Translations under genes and position numbers: made by a program
Notes under the pieces: model-generated
Database searches by the model: none
The model's input: the letters and a program-made list of their open reading frames with translations, nothing else
Told to the model about the DNA's origin: nothing
Source: Clostridia bacterium
GTDB taxonomy: Bacteria; Bacillota; Clostridia; Christensenellales; Aristaeellaceae
Length of the DNA stretch: 17,613 bases
NCBI GenBank assembly: GCA_016296675.1
Contig: JAEDIV010000042.1
Coordinates: 1 to 17,613, forward strand
Direction: 5' to 3'
Part shown: positions 6,360 to 13,802 of the stretch, piece after piece
How the letters are laid out: each line of letters starts with the position of its first letter
Position numbering within the stretch: the first letter of the stretch is position 1

Positions 6360-6924
6360 ATGAAATCGGGAGAGAATTTCCATGCCGGATATATTCAAAA
6401 TGCAGATGCGCGCCGGTTTTATATTCAGACGCCGCGCTGGTTCCGCATTTGGCGATTACATCGCCAGCGCGAACGAACGCGCCGCTTTTTTTGAGCGTTT
6501 CGGAAAGGGAAGCATATATGCTTTTGTCGCCGTTTGGATGAAGTACCACCATTGTATGCCCCAATAGCGCATCGAAATATACGTTTTCGATTTTTCCGTC
6601 CATCACGCAGTATACATTTTCATCGGGACAGAGATAGTCTGTGCCCGAATGCGTTTCGTATACGCGCTTTGTTGGGTTCCATAAAAGCGTTTCCGGGCTG
6701 TAGGGCACGATGATTTCGCCGAGCGCGGGCGGACAGACTACGGACATGGTGGATTCCGCCTTCGCGTTTGCAGGGGAGGATGTCGTATTCCCGCTGCGGA
6801 TGGAAAGGATTTTTTCGGTTCCGGCGGACCGGAGCCAGACGGCGGACAAAAGAAGAATGGACGAAAGGACAAATGCGCAGACGACGGGCGCGCCGGATTT
6901 TAGAAGCAGACGGATTTTTTTCAT
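6337..6924 (-). CDS. SpoIIQ-like M23-family membrane-anchored protein
   Basis: This 195-residue protein has a basic N-terminus and one membrane anchor (about residues 13-31). A linker follows, then a C-terminal LytM/M23 domain on the outer side (about 70-190). Visible zinc-site residues are H92 and D96 (HSGTD) and H175 in HLHFE (173-177). The segment from VPYSPETLLWNPTKRVYETHSGTD resembles the entry to the SpoIIQ domain, where a conserved P-Y-...-TL-...-W/Y..H.G.D pattern occurs. The usual YxH motif is YAS (S139 in place of His), so cell-wall peptidase activity is doubtful. SpoIIQ is a forespore protein that pairs with SpoIIIAH in the engulfment channel; no spoIIIA genes are in view. AGGAGG lies 4 nt before the ATG. 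I see no good sigma-A promoter, consistent with a sporulation sigma factor. A generic M23 peptidase is the alternative. Confidence 0.78.
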   Translation of the reverse strand: MKKIRLLLKSGAPVVCAFVLSSILLLSAVWLRSAGTEKILSIRSGNTTSSPANAKAESTMSVVCPPALGEIIVPYSPETLLWNPTKRVYETHSGTDYLCPDENVYCVMDGKIENVYFDALLGHTMVVLHPNGDKSIYASLSETLKKSGAFVRAGDVIAKCGTSAASEYKTGAHLHFEYIRHGNSLPISFATAPEA

Positions 6925-7015
6925 ATTTCCTCCTATACGCTAAGTATGGCGCAAAAACAGATATGTCAGTCATGCGAAAAAAATTTCCACCCCTGTTTTT
7001 TGATGAAATTGTCTA

Positions 7016-7045
7016 TTGACGCTCAGCGTGCATATCTGATATAAT
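7016..7045 (+). promoter_or_regulatory. strong promoter of the 6S RNA gene
   Basis: TTGACG (7016-7021), an 18-bp spacer and a perfect TATAAT (7040-7045) with an extended TG (TGATATAAT). The start is predicted near 7052-7053. No open frame starts sensibly downstream, which points to a non-coding transcript. Confidence 0.8.
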
Positions 7046-7052
7046 CCCCACT

Positions 7053-7240
7053 GTCAAATGGAAATCATCCTGTGGTGTTCGCCACGTTTCTGCTTTTACC
7101 CACATTTTCATAAAAGGAAGCCGGGTCGGTTTGCAGATGTCAGGCCCCCATAGTCAGGGGAAGACAGCAAGCAGCCGCAGGCCTCCGCCCTGCCGAGCGG
7201 CGGGTGAAAATGCAGAGCGAACGGCACTTACGGGATTTTT
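7053..7240 (+). ncRNA. ssrS: 6S RNA (RNA polymerase regulator)
   Basis: This is a transcript of about 188 nt with a strong promoter and no plausible protein. The ends form the 6S-type closing stem. AUCCUGU (7067-7073) pairs with ACGGGAU (7230-7236). GUG-UUCGC (7075-7082) pairs with GCGAA...CAC (7217-7227), with a CGG bulge, matching the conserved GUUCGC...GGCA arrangement of known 6S RNAs. Further inside, CUGC-UUUU-ACCC can pair with GGGU-G-AAAA-U-GCAG, or alternatively CAUUUUCA with UGAAAAUG. Arms such as CCCC/GGGG (7146-7160) form the distal part. A run of T (7236-7242) follows the closing stem. 6S RNA mimics an open promoter and binds sigma-A RNA polymerase in stationary phase. I judged the alternative SRP RNA and did not find its GGAA-tetraloop domain. 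The region 6925-7306 is otherwise non-coding. Confidence 0.75.
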
Positions 7241-7260
7241 TTATTGGAATTTTTTATGAC

Positions 7261-7288
7261 AAAAGCCGCCGATATTTCGGCGGCTTTT
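7261..7288. terminator. bidirectional intrinsic terminator
   Basis: A perfect 12-bp stem AAAAGCCGCCGA / TCGGCGGCTTTT with a TATT loop. It lies between the plus-strand 6S RNA and the minus-strand oxidoreductase gene (stop at 7307) and can serve both. Confidence 0.93.
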
Positions 7289-7306
7289 ATGTATATGCAG
7301 GCAATA

Positions 7307-8272
7307 TCAGTTTTTCTTCCCGAGAACGAGATCGAATATTTTTGCGCATTCGATGGTTGTTTCAGGCGGGACAACTTCGGAAAAGGTTTTCCCATCGCGG
7401 ATGCAGGAGGCAACTTCCCCGGCTTCAAACACAAAGCCGTTGTCTCCGGGATAGGAAAAGACGGCGCTTTCGGGCGCATCTGATGAGAAGGGGACGAAGG
7501 TTGCAGTGTTGCCCACATGGAAATCCGGAAGTTCGATTCTGCCCTTTGTGCCGTTTATGACGATGAACTGCTTTACGTTTGAAGTGACGGATACGTCGAT
7601 CAGCGCGTCGGCTGAATCAAAGCGGGCAAGGATGGCGCATCGCTCGTCCACGCCCGTTTGAGGATGCGTTCTTACAAAGGATTGAATGTCTTCAATCGGA
7701 CGGTTGAAAAGATAGGTGAGCACTTCAATTGCGTATACGCCGATGTCATACATCGCGCCGCCGCCGAGGTCAGGATTGAAAATCCTGCCGGTGAGCGGCT
7801 GATTGCAGAGAAAGCCGATGGTTGCATAGGCGCTCTGAATCGTTCCGATGCGGCCGTCTTCGATCCATTTGCGGGCGGTCTGGATGCTCGGAAGAAAGCG
7901 GGACCACATGGCTTCCATCAAAAACAGGTTTTTTTCTTTGGCAAGCGCGAACATTTCCCTTGCGTCCGCTTCCGTTAGCGCCATAGCCTTTTCGCAGATC
8001 ACGTGCTTTCCGTTCTGAAGGCACATAATCACGTTTTCCTTGTGCATGTTCTGGGTGGTTGCAATGTAGATGACATCAATGTCGTCCCTTTTGACGAGAC
8101 TTTCATAGGTGTCCGCTGAGGGGATGCCGTTTTTTGCGCGGAAGGCTTCGGCGCGCTGACGCGACCTGCTGGCAACGGAAACGACGCACGCGCCTTCTGT
8201 GCGGTTGACTGCGTCCACAAATTTGCCGGCGATATTGGCTGCGCCGAGTATACCGAAACGAATGATCTTCAT
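7307..8272 (-). CDS. Gfo/Idh/MocA-family NAD(P)-dependent oxidoreductase
   Basis: This 321-residue protein has an N-terminal Rossmann fold with FGILGAANIAGKF (residues 6-18), the catalytic-type Lys in CEKAM (93-97; EKP in most relatives) and the C-terminal sheet-domain motif GGGAMYDIGVYAI. This is the pattern of the dihydrodiol dehydrogenase / sugar 1-dehydrogenase branch, which oxidises or reduces a hydroxyl on sugars or cyclic diols. The substrate cannot be read from the sequence. The open frame extends to 8428, but the ATG at 8272 is preferred: GGAGG is 7 nt upstream, the Rossmann motif starts 5 residues in, and the upstream part overlaps both a promoter and the terminator of the preceding operon. 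It is transcribed alone and ends at a two-way terminator. Confidence 0.93.
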   Translation of the reverse strand: MKIIRFGILGAANIAGKFVDAVNRTEGACVVSVASRSRQRAEAFRAKNGIPSADTYESLVKRDDIDVIYIATTQNMHKENVIMCLQNGKHVICEKAMALTEADAREMFALAKEKNLFLMEAMWSRFLPSIQTARKWIEDGRIGTIQSAYATIGFLCNQPLTGRIFNPDLGGGAMYDIGVYAIEVLTYLFNRPIEDIQSFVRTHPQTGVDERCAILARFDSADALIDVSVTSNVKQFIVINGTKGRIELPDFHVGNTATFVPFSSDAPESAVFSYPGDNGFVFEAGEVASCIRDGKTFSEVVPPETTIECAKIFDLVLGKKN

Positions 8273-8300
8273 ATGCGTGCCTCCGATTGTTTTTGTTATT

Positions 8301-8329
8301 ATTATAGCATTGATTGACAAATATTGGAA
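8301..8329 (-). promoter_or_regulatory. extended -10 promoter of the oxidoreductase gene
   Basis: TATAAT (8306-8301) preceded by TGC gives an extended -10. The -35, TTCCAA (8329-8324), is poor at a 17-bp spacing. The leader is about 22 nt and contains the ribosome site. Confidence 0.6.
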
Positions 8330-8364
8330 TACGGATTGTGCGCGGAGCTTTCGCATCCGCACAT

Positions 8365-8413
8365 AAAAAACGCAGGTCCGATCAGCGCTTTTCTGATCGG
8401 GCCTGCGTTTTTT
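8365..8413 (-). terminator. terminator of the glgP-GH13 operon
   Basis: A long stem: AAAAAACGCAGG (8365-8376) and CCGATCAG (8378-8385) pair with CTGATCGG (8393-8400) and CCTGCGTTTTTT (8402-8413), with one mismatch and a 7-nt loop. It lies 12 bp past the end of the GH13 gene (8425). On minus it ends in a six-T run. Confidence 0.92.
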
Positions 8414-8424
8414 ATTTTTTTGGA

Positions 8425-10182
8425 TCATCGCTTTAAGGTATAGCTGCTTTCGCCGCTTTCGGCTTTGGCTCCAAAGGCGTCGATGCCGTCTTTGATATAG
8501 CGGTCAATGCGGACAGTGTCGCTGTTTACGGCGGTGATTCTGGTTTCACCGCGCTTTAAAACGTTGCTCATCAAGCGGTTTTGGTTGATGGAGGAGATAC
8601 GGCTTCTCAAATCGAGATCCTCATTTCCCCACGGATAGGGCATGCGGCAGATGGGATCGGCAATGCCGGTAAGACCTGCCTCGTCGCCGTAATATACGGT
8701 GGGCATGCCGGGCAGATTGCAGACAAATTCCCAGGCCTTGAGATAGCGCTCCTTGCCCAGGGCATACTGCTTTTTGCTGAGGGGAACGAACTTGCGCTTT
8801 TCGTAGGGCAGGTCGTTGTTTTTGTCTTCCGCGAGCATATTGATGATGCGCGGGCGGTCGTGGCTTCCGAGCAGGTTCATCATGGAATAGAGCATGGGCT
8901 TTGGAAGCGTGGACAGCTGATGGTTGAGGCTCTCTGAGAATGTATACGCGTCGATTTTGCCGGTTAAGAAATTGATGATGTTTTCGCGAAGGGGATAGTT
9001 CATGGTGCTGTCAAGGGTATCGCCGACGGCATAATTTCTGTGCTTTCCGTAGGCGACCTTGTTGGTGGGGTCTTCCCACACTTCGCCGATGACGCAGTTG
9101 TCCATGCCTTCAGCCTTGGCGCGCCTTCTGAGCTCGCGGATGAAATCCATCGGAAGCTCGTCTGCGACATCCAGACGCCAGCCGGACGCGCCCTTTTTAA
9201 GATAGGAACCAATGACGGAGTTTTCGCTTCGGACGATGAAATCGAGATAGCCCGGTTCCATTTCGTTGACGTTGGGCAGCGTGTCAAAATTCCACCAGCA
9301 ATCGTATTCCTCGCGGGTTTTTCCGAAACGGTACCAGCTTGCATAGGGCGATTTTCCGCTCTGGAACGCGCCCAGGGAGTCATAGGTTCCGAATTTGTTG
9401 AAATAACGGCTGTCTGCGCCGGTATGGGAAAACACGCCGTCGAGGATGACGTGCATGTCCGCTTTTTCGCAGGCGCTTACGAGATTTTCAAAATCTTCCA
9501 TCGTGCCGAAGGAAGGATCGATTTCCATGTAGTCGCCGGTGTCGTATTTATGATTGGAGCGCGCGCGGAAGATGGGATTGAAATACAGAGCGTTTATGCC
9601 GAGGGAGCGGATGTAATCCAGCTTTTCCGTGACGCCTTTGAGGTTTCCGCCGAAAAAGTCGATGCCTTCGCCGTCCTCGCCCTTTTTGACCACGCGGATA
9701 TTGGGCGATTCATTCCAGGAGGAATGCAGATATGCGCCTCTTCCGTGGGGGGCGTTGACCTTGCCGCCGCCGATAAAGTAGCGGTCAACCATGATCTGCA
9801 TGCATACCGAATTGCGCATCCATACCGGAGTCATGAATGCGGGATCGTATACGGTGATCTGAAAAGACGGCGGCTCGCCCACATAATCAGCGCACACTTC
9901 GCCGATGGGCTTTCCGCAGTAAACCTTTCCTTCAGAGGTATCGCAAACAAAATAATACCACAATAGGCCTTTTGTTCCGACCGGTACGTTGGCTTCATAG
10001 GTTATGCCCGAAACATGACGCATGGGGATGAAGTGTTCGCCCTCATTGCCCCAGATGCGGACGCAGGCTTTCTCGCAATCGCCCTTGACTTTCAGCCGAA
10101 GGCGAACAACGCTTCCCGCAGGCATTGCGCCCTGCGGGAAGCGGTCGATTTCATTGTAGGGATCGTGCCAGAGGTGCGTCAT
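8425..10182 (-). CDS. GH13 glycosidase, neopullulanase/cyclomaltodextrinase-like
   Basis: This 585-residue protein has an N-terminal beta-domain (about 1-120) followed by an alpha-amylase TIM barrel. The N-domain and the WMRNSVCMQIMVDRYF entry point to the GH13_20 neopullulanase/maltogenic amylase group, which hydrolyses maltodextrins, pullulan or cyclodextrins. Catalytic residues are all present: nucleophile D338 (GWRLDVADE), acid/base E367 (IGEVWED) and D442 (GSHDRPR). The region before the barrel insert shows GIDFFGGNLKGVTEKLDYI, typical of the family. No signal peptide is visible, so it probably acts on imported or stored glucans in the cytoplasm. The C-terminal beta-domain after PYPWGNEDLDLR is only about 60 residues, shorter than usual. 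Its ATG overlaps the glgP stop as ATGA, so translation is coupled to glgP. Confidence 0.93.
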   Translation of the reverse strand: MTHLWHDPYNEIDRFPQGAMPAGSVVRLRLKVKGDCEKACVRIWGNEGEHFIPMRHVSGITYEANVPVGTKGLLWYYFVCDTSEGKVYCGKPIGEVCADYVGEPPSFQITVYDPAFMTPVWMRNSVCMQIMVDRYFIGGGKVNAPHGRGAYLHSSWNESPNIRVVKKGEDGEGIDFFGGNLKGVTEKLDYIRSLGINALYFNPIFRARSNHKYDTGDYMEIDPSFGTMEDFENLVSACEKADMHVILDGVFSHTGADSRYFNKFGTYDSLGAFQSGKSPYASWYRFGKTREEYDCWWNFDTLPNVNEMEPGYLDFIVRSENSVIGSYLKKGASGWRLDVADELPMDFIRELRRRAKAEGMDNCVIGEVWEDPTNKVAYGKHRNYAVGDTLDSTMNYPLRENIINFLTGKIDAYTFSESLNHQLSTLPKPMLYSMMNLLGSHDRPRIINMLAEDKNNDLPYEKRKFVPLSKKQYALGKERYLKAWEFVCNLPGMPTVYYGDEAGLTGIADPICRMPYPWGNEDLDLRSRISSINQNRLMSNVLKRGETRITAVNSDTVRIDRYIKDGIDAFGAKAESGESSYTLKR

Positions 10183-12629
10183 AACTTCACCTTATCCAGA
10201 TTCCATACTTTTTCGTTGTATTCCTTGATGGTACGGTCGCTGGTGAAGATCCAGCTGCGGGCGGTGTTTACGATGGCTTTCTTGATCCACTTTTCGCGGT
10301 CCTTGTAGTCCACGCCCAGCATGGTCTGTGCACGGACATAGCTGGGAAGATCGGAAAGGACGAAGTATTCGTCCGCCATGTGGCCGTTTCCGCCGAAGAG
10401 AAGGGAATGATACAGATCTCTGAACAGACCGGGCTCCGAGGGGCAGAGGGTGCCGTCGATGAGCTGGGTGAGCGCGCGTCTGATCTCGGCGTTGGTTTCA
10501 AAGATAAAGCTTGCGCGGCTGGGCGCGGAGTAGGCGGCTTCGACTTCCTCGGCGCTCATACCGAAGATGTAGATGTTTTCCGGGCCTACGGCGTTGAAGA
10601 TTTCAACGTTTGCGCCGTCCATCGTGCCGATGGTGACTGCGCCGTTCATCATGAACTTCATATTGCCGGTGCCGCTGGCTTCCTTGCCGGCGGTGGACAG
10701 CTGCTCGGATACGTCGGCTGCGGGCATCATGATTTCGGCCATGGATACGCAGTAGTTTTCAACAAACACGATATTGATGAGCTCTTTGGCTCTGGGATGC
10801 GCGCTTACAAGGCGGGAAATCTCGTTGATCAGGCGGATGATCAGTTTGGCTCTGTAATAGCCCGGCGCGGCCTTTGCGCCGAAGATATAGGTGCGCGGCT
10901 GGCAGGTATAATTCGGATCCTCGACGATTCTGTTGTAACGGATCAGAATCGCGATGGCGTTCATCAGCTGGCGCTTGTATTCGTGAAGACGCTTGGCCTG
11001 GATGTCAAACATGTCGTCGGGGCGGATGACAATACCCTGCTGACGATAGATGGTCTGGGCGAAACGCTCTTTGTTGGCGCGCTTGACGTTATAGTATTTC
11101 TCAAGGAAAGCGGGATCGTCCTTGAATTTTTCGACGTCCTGCATGCGCTCGTAATCCTTGCGCCATGCGGTGCCGATGGCCTCATCCAGAAGGGAGGAAA
11201 GGCCCTTGTTGGACTGCATCAGCCAGCGGCGGTGGGTGATGCCGTTGGTGATGCCGATAAACTTCGAAGGCTCGGTCAGATAGAAATCATGGAAGGTGTT
11301 CTTCTTTAAGATGTCCGCATGGATCTGGCTTACGCCGTTGACGGTATGGGACATGGCGACGCAGAGGTTCGCCATATGGATCTGGCCGTAGCCGATGACA
11401 GCGAGGCGGCCGATGCGCTCCCACTGGCCGGGATAGAAGTCCCAAAGGCGGGCGCAGACGCGGCGGTTGATCTCTTCAAGAATCATGTAGATGCGCGGCA
11501 GCTGCTGGCGGACCATGTCCTCCGGCCACTTTTCAAGCGCTTCTGCCATGACGGTGTGGTTGGTATAGGCGAAAGTGCGGCGGGTGATGTCCTCGGCTTC
11601 GTCCCAGGTGAGACCCATATCGTCCATAAGGATGCGCATGAGCTCCGGAATCGCCATGCCGGGGTGGGTGTCGTTTACATGCAGGGCAACCTTATCCGGG
11701 AAGATCTTGAAGTTCTTGCCGTATACCTTGATAAAGTCGTTGACGGCATACTGAACGGATGCGCTGGAGAGGAAATACTGCTGTTTTAAGCGCAGTTCCT
11801 TGCCCTCGTAGTGGTTGTCTTCAGGGTAGAGAACCTTGCTGATGACTTCGGCGATTTCCTTTTCTTCCACGGCCTGCGCGTAGTCGCCGCGGTTGAAGGA
11901 CTGCATATCCAGAGACTTGGTGGCTCTTGCGGACCAGCACCTTAACATATTGACCATGTGGCTGTCATAGCCGATGACGGGCATGTCATAGGGAACAGCC
12001 TGAACGGTCTTGTAATTTTTATGGATGTAGTGGATTCGGCCGTTGTCTTCGATGGTATCGACATAACCGCCGAAGTGCACCTCAACCGCCTGGTCGGGGT
12101 GGCAGACTTCCCACATATTGCCGTTTTCCAGCCAGTTGTCAGGCATTTCCACCTGGAATCCGTTGACGATTCTCTGACGGAAAAGACCGTATTCATAGCG
12201 GATGGTGCAGCCCATTGCGGGCAGCTCGAGCGTTGTCAGGGAGTCGAGGAAGCAGGCGGCGAGACGGCCAAGACCGCCGTTGCCCAGACCCGGTTCGGGC
12301 TCCTGCTCATAAATGACGCTGGGTTCGATGCCCAATTCTGTAAGCGCCTGCTGGTAATTGTCTTCGTTGACAAGAGCAACCATGTTGTTGTGAAGGGCGC
12401 GGCCGACAAGGAATTCTGCGGACAGATAGTACAGCTTCTTGCAGCCCTGCTTTTTGCGAAGGCCGTGGGAGGCGGTGCGGCTGCGCATGATCTCGTCGCG
12501 CACAGTCTGCGCGAGCGCGTCGTAAAGCTGTGCGCGGGTCGCTTCGGAAATTTCACAGCCGTAATTTCTTTCAAGCTTGCCGATGATGGAAGCCTTGATT
12601 TCATTTACAGATAAACGCTGAACAGGCAT
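10179..12629 (-). CDS. glgP: alpha-glucan (glycogen/maltodextrin) phosphorylase
   Basis: This is an 816-residue, full-length GT35 phosphorylase that releases glucose-1-phosphate from alpha-1,4-glucan ends using pyridoxal phosphate. The signature EASGTGNMKFMMNGA carries the PLP-binding Lys658. GLGNGGLGRLAACFLDS near residue 115 and the C-terminal GTMDGANVEI are also diagnostic. The start at 12629 (MPVQRLSVNEI) has only a weak ribosome site (GGGGGA, about 9-10 nt upstream), but no other in-frame start precedes the conserved region. It is first in a two-gene operon with the GH13 enzyme. Phosphorolysis plus debranching or hydrolysis would degrade glycogen or maltodextrin fully. GlgP versus MalP cannot be settled from sequence alone. 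The neighbouring LicD operon is divergent and separate. Confidence 0.97.
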   Translation of the reverse strand: MPVQRLSVNEIKASIIGKLERNYGCEISEATRAQLYDALAQTVRDEIMRSRTASHGLRKKQGCKKLYYLSAEFLVGRALHNNMVALVNEDNYQQALTELGIEPSVIYEQEPEPGLGNGGLGRLAACFLDSLTTLELPAMGCTIRYEYGLFRQRIVNGFQVEMPDNWLENGNMWEVCHPDQAVEVHFGGYVDTIEDNGRIHYIHKNYKTVQAVPYDMPVIGYDSHMVNMLRCWSARATKSLDMQSFNRGDYAQAVEEKEIAEVISKVLYPEDNHYEGKELRLKQQYFLSSASVQYAVNDFIKVYGKNFKIFPDKVALHVNDTHPGMAIPELMRILMDDMGLTWDEAEDITRRTFAYTNHTVMAEALEKWPEDMVRQQLPRIYMILEEINRRVCARLWDFYPGQWERIGRLAVIGYGQIHMANLCVAMSHTVNGVSQIHADILKKNTFHDFYLTEPSKFIGITNGITHRRWLMQSNKGLSSLLDEAIGTAWRKDYERMQDVEKFKDDPAFLEKYYNVKRANKERFAQTIYRQQGIVIRPDDMFDIQAKRLHEYKRQLMNAIAILIRYNRIVEDPNYTCQPRTYIFGAKAAPGYYRAKLIIRLINEISRLVSAHPRAKELINIVFVENYCVSMAEIMMPAADVSEQLSTAGKEASGTGNMKFMMNGAVTIGTMDGANVEIFNAVGPENIYIFGMSAEEVEAAYSAPSRASFIFETNAEIRRALTQLIDGTLCPSEPGLFRDLYHSLLFGGNGHMADEYFVLSDLPSYVRAQTMLGVDYKDREKWIKKAIVNTARSWIFTSDRTIKEYNEKVWNLDKVKL

Positions 12630-12665
12630 TGAATATAATCCCCCAGTTGATCGTGTGATTTTGAT

Positions 12666-12694
12666 ATTATATCATCAGATTGCTTTTCGTTCAA
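12666..12694 (-). promoter_or_regulatory. glgP: promoter of the glgP-GH13 operon
   Basis: TTGAAC (12694-12689), a 17-bp spacer and TATAAT (12671-12666) with an extended TG. The leader is about 30 nt. No catabolite-repression (cre) palindrome was recognised nearby. Confidence 0.78.
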
Positions 12695-12763
12695 GTATAC
12701 CTTTGTTGATTCTGGGATTTTCTCATTAAGCTTCCACAAAATCTATGGGTTTTTTTGAGGATA

Positions 12764-12792
12764 TTGCGATTTTGTGTTGTTTGTTGTATACT
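12764..12792 (+). promoter_or_regulatory. promoter of the LicD/CDP-glycerol transferase operon
   Basis: TTGCGA (12764-12769), a 17-bp spacer and TATACT (12787-12792); a second -10-like TATAAA (12792-12797) overlaps. The start is predicted near 12799, inside the longest open frame. This argues for a translation start further downstream. Confidence 0.62.
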
Positions 12793-12875
12793 ATAAATGG
12801 GTTTATAGGGTCAAAATGCATATGCACATAAGACAAAAAATCATTTTGAGTCTTTTTGAGAGGAGCATACAGAAG

Positions 12876-13802
12876 ATGCTTTCGAGTCAGAAACAGCTTA
12901 AGAATTTATCTTACGGATCGGATCAGCTGTATGCGCCGACAGATCAGGAAATTACGCGCATGAAGGAAATTCTCCTTATGATTTATAAGGACGTGTTTGC
13001 TGTCTGCAAAGAAAACAACCTTACGCTTTTCTTAGGCGGCGGAAGCGCGCTGGGCGCTGTCAGGCACGCAGGATTTATTCCGTGGGACGACGACATGGAT
13101 CTTATGATGATGAGAGACGACTATGAAACCTTTAAACGCATTTTTGACCGCACGCTGTCTTTGAAATATTCGCTGCAGGTGCCCGGCGCGCCGGGCAAGA
13201 CGCCGACGAACCTTTTTATGAAGGTGGTTTTGAAAGGCACGAGCTGCGTTGAGCTTGTGCAGGCGGAGGCGCCTGGCGATCACGGATTGTGGATTGATAT
13301 TTTTCCCATCGAGCATGCACCCCGAAATAAGGTCATTCGCCGCGTGAAGGGATTCATGACGGACGCGCTTGCGTATGCGTGCGTGTCCGGCTATATGCGG
13401 AAATTTGAAAGCGGCAAAATGCGCGAATACACCAAAGGTTCATGGGGCGCAGGCCTCAACCGCCTGATCCGAAAAACGATCGGCGTTGTGTCGGCATTTG
13501 TTCCTTATGAAAAGATGTATGACTTTTTCGACCGGTTTTCCCGCGGCAAAAAAGAAACCGGCTTTGTCACCATTCCCACCGGCATCCGCCATTATATGGG
13601 AGAGCTTCATAAAAAAGACGTGTTCTTTCCCGCGAAGGAAATTCTCTTTGAGGGTGAAAAGGCGTATGTTCCCAATCGCGTACATGAGTATCTTACCCAG
13701 CTCTACGGCGATTATATGACTTTGCCGCCCGAAGAGAAACGCGAAAGACATCTGTATGTAGATTTGGACTTCGGCGCTTATCGGGAGAATACGCATGAAT
13801 AA
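12876..13802 (+). CDS. LicD-family transferase
   Basis: This 308-residue protein has the LicD signature at residues 51-76: LFLGGGSALGAVRHAGFIPW followed by DDDMDL, with the conserved GG/S and the acidic cluster expected to bind metal and nucleotide. LicD proteins transfer phosphocholine or related phospho-groups from CDP-donors onto teichoic acids or surface glycans. The substrate is not deducible here. The open frame extends to 12774, but that start lies upstream of the predicted transcription start. The ATG at 12876 has GAGAGGAG ending 10 nt upstream; ATG 12816 is a weaker alternative. The gene is first in a plus-strand operon and overlaps the next gene by 8 nt, consistent with a role in modifying the polymer built by the following transferases. 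No membrane anchor was seen. Confidence 0.88.
   Translation: MLSSQKQLKNLSYGSDQLYAPTDQEITRMKEILLMIYKDVFAVCKENNLTLFLGGGSALGAVRHAGFIPWDDDMDLMMMRDDYETFKRIFDRTLSLKYSLQVPGAPGKTPTNLFMKVVLKGTSCVELVQAEAPGDHGLWIDIFPIEHAPRNKVIRRVKGFMTDALAYACVSGYMRKFESGKMREYTKGSWGAGLNRLIRKTIGVVSAFVPYEKMYDFFDRFSRGKKETGFVTIPTGIRHYMGELHKKDVFFPAKEILFEGEKAYVPNRVHEYLTQLYGDYMTLPPEEKRERHLYVDLDFGAYRENTHE

Noticed and set aside
6935..6970. Sporulation-type -10 (CATACTT at 6948-6942) before the SpoIIQ-like gene
   Set aside because: The -10 resembles sigma-G/E boxes, but no -35 sits at the right distance and the leader would be only about 11 nt. Too weak to list as a promoter.
7053..7240. Signal recognition particle RNA as the identity of the structured RNA
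   Set aside because: GGGGAAGACAGCAAGCAGCC superficially recalls the SRP core, but the GGAA-type tetraloop with the paired asymmetric loop cannot be drawn. The terminal stem instead matches 6S RNA.
7204..7560. Plus-strand frame of 118 codons starting in the 6S RNA
   Set aside because: It crosses a perfect two-way terminator and runs antisense to the oxidoreductase gene. Its arginine-rich translation is typical of a shadow frame.
9040..9966. Plus-strand open frame of 308 codons opposite the GH13 gene (and similar ones opposite glgP)
   Set aside because: The opposite strand carries a full enzyme with all catalytic residues. These frames show no domain and lack start signals.
12630..12875. Possible riboswitch or extra gene in the glgP-LicD intergenic region
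   Set aside because: The AT-rich stretch is explained by two divergent promoters and ribosome sites. No conserved RNA motif and no convincing frame was found.
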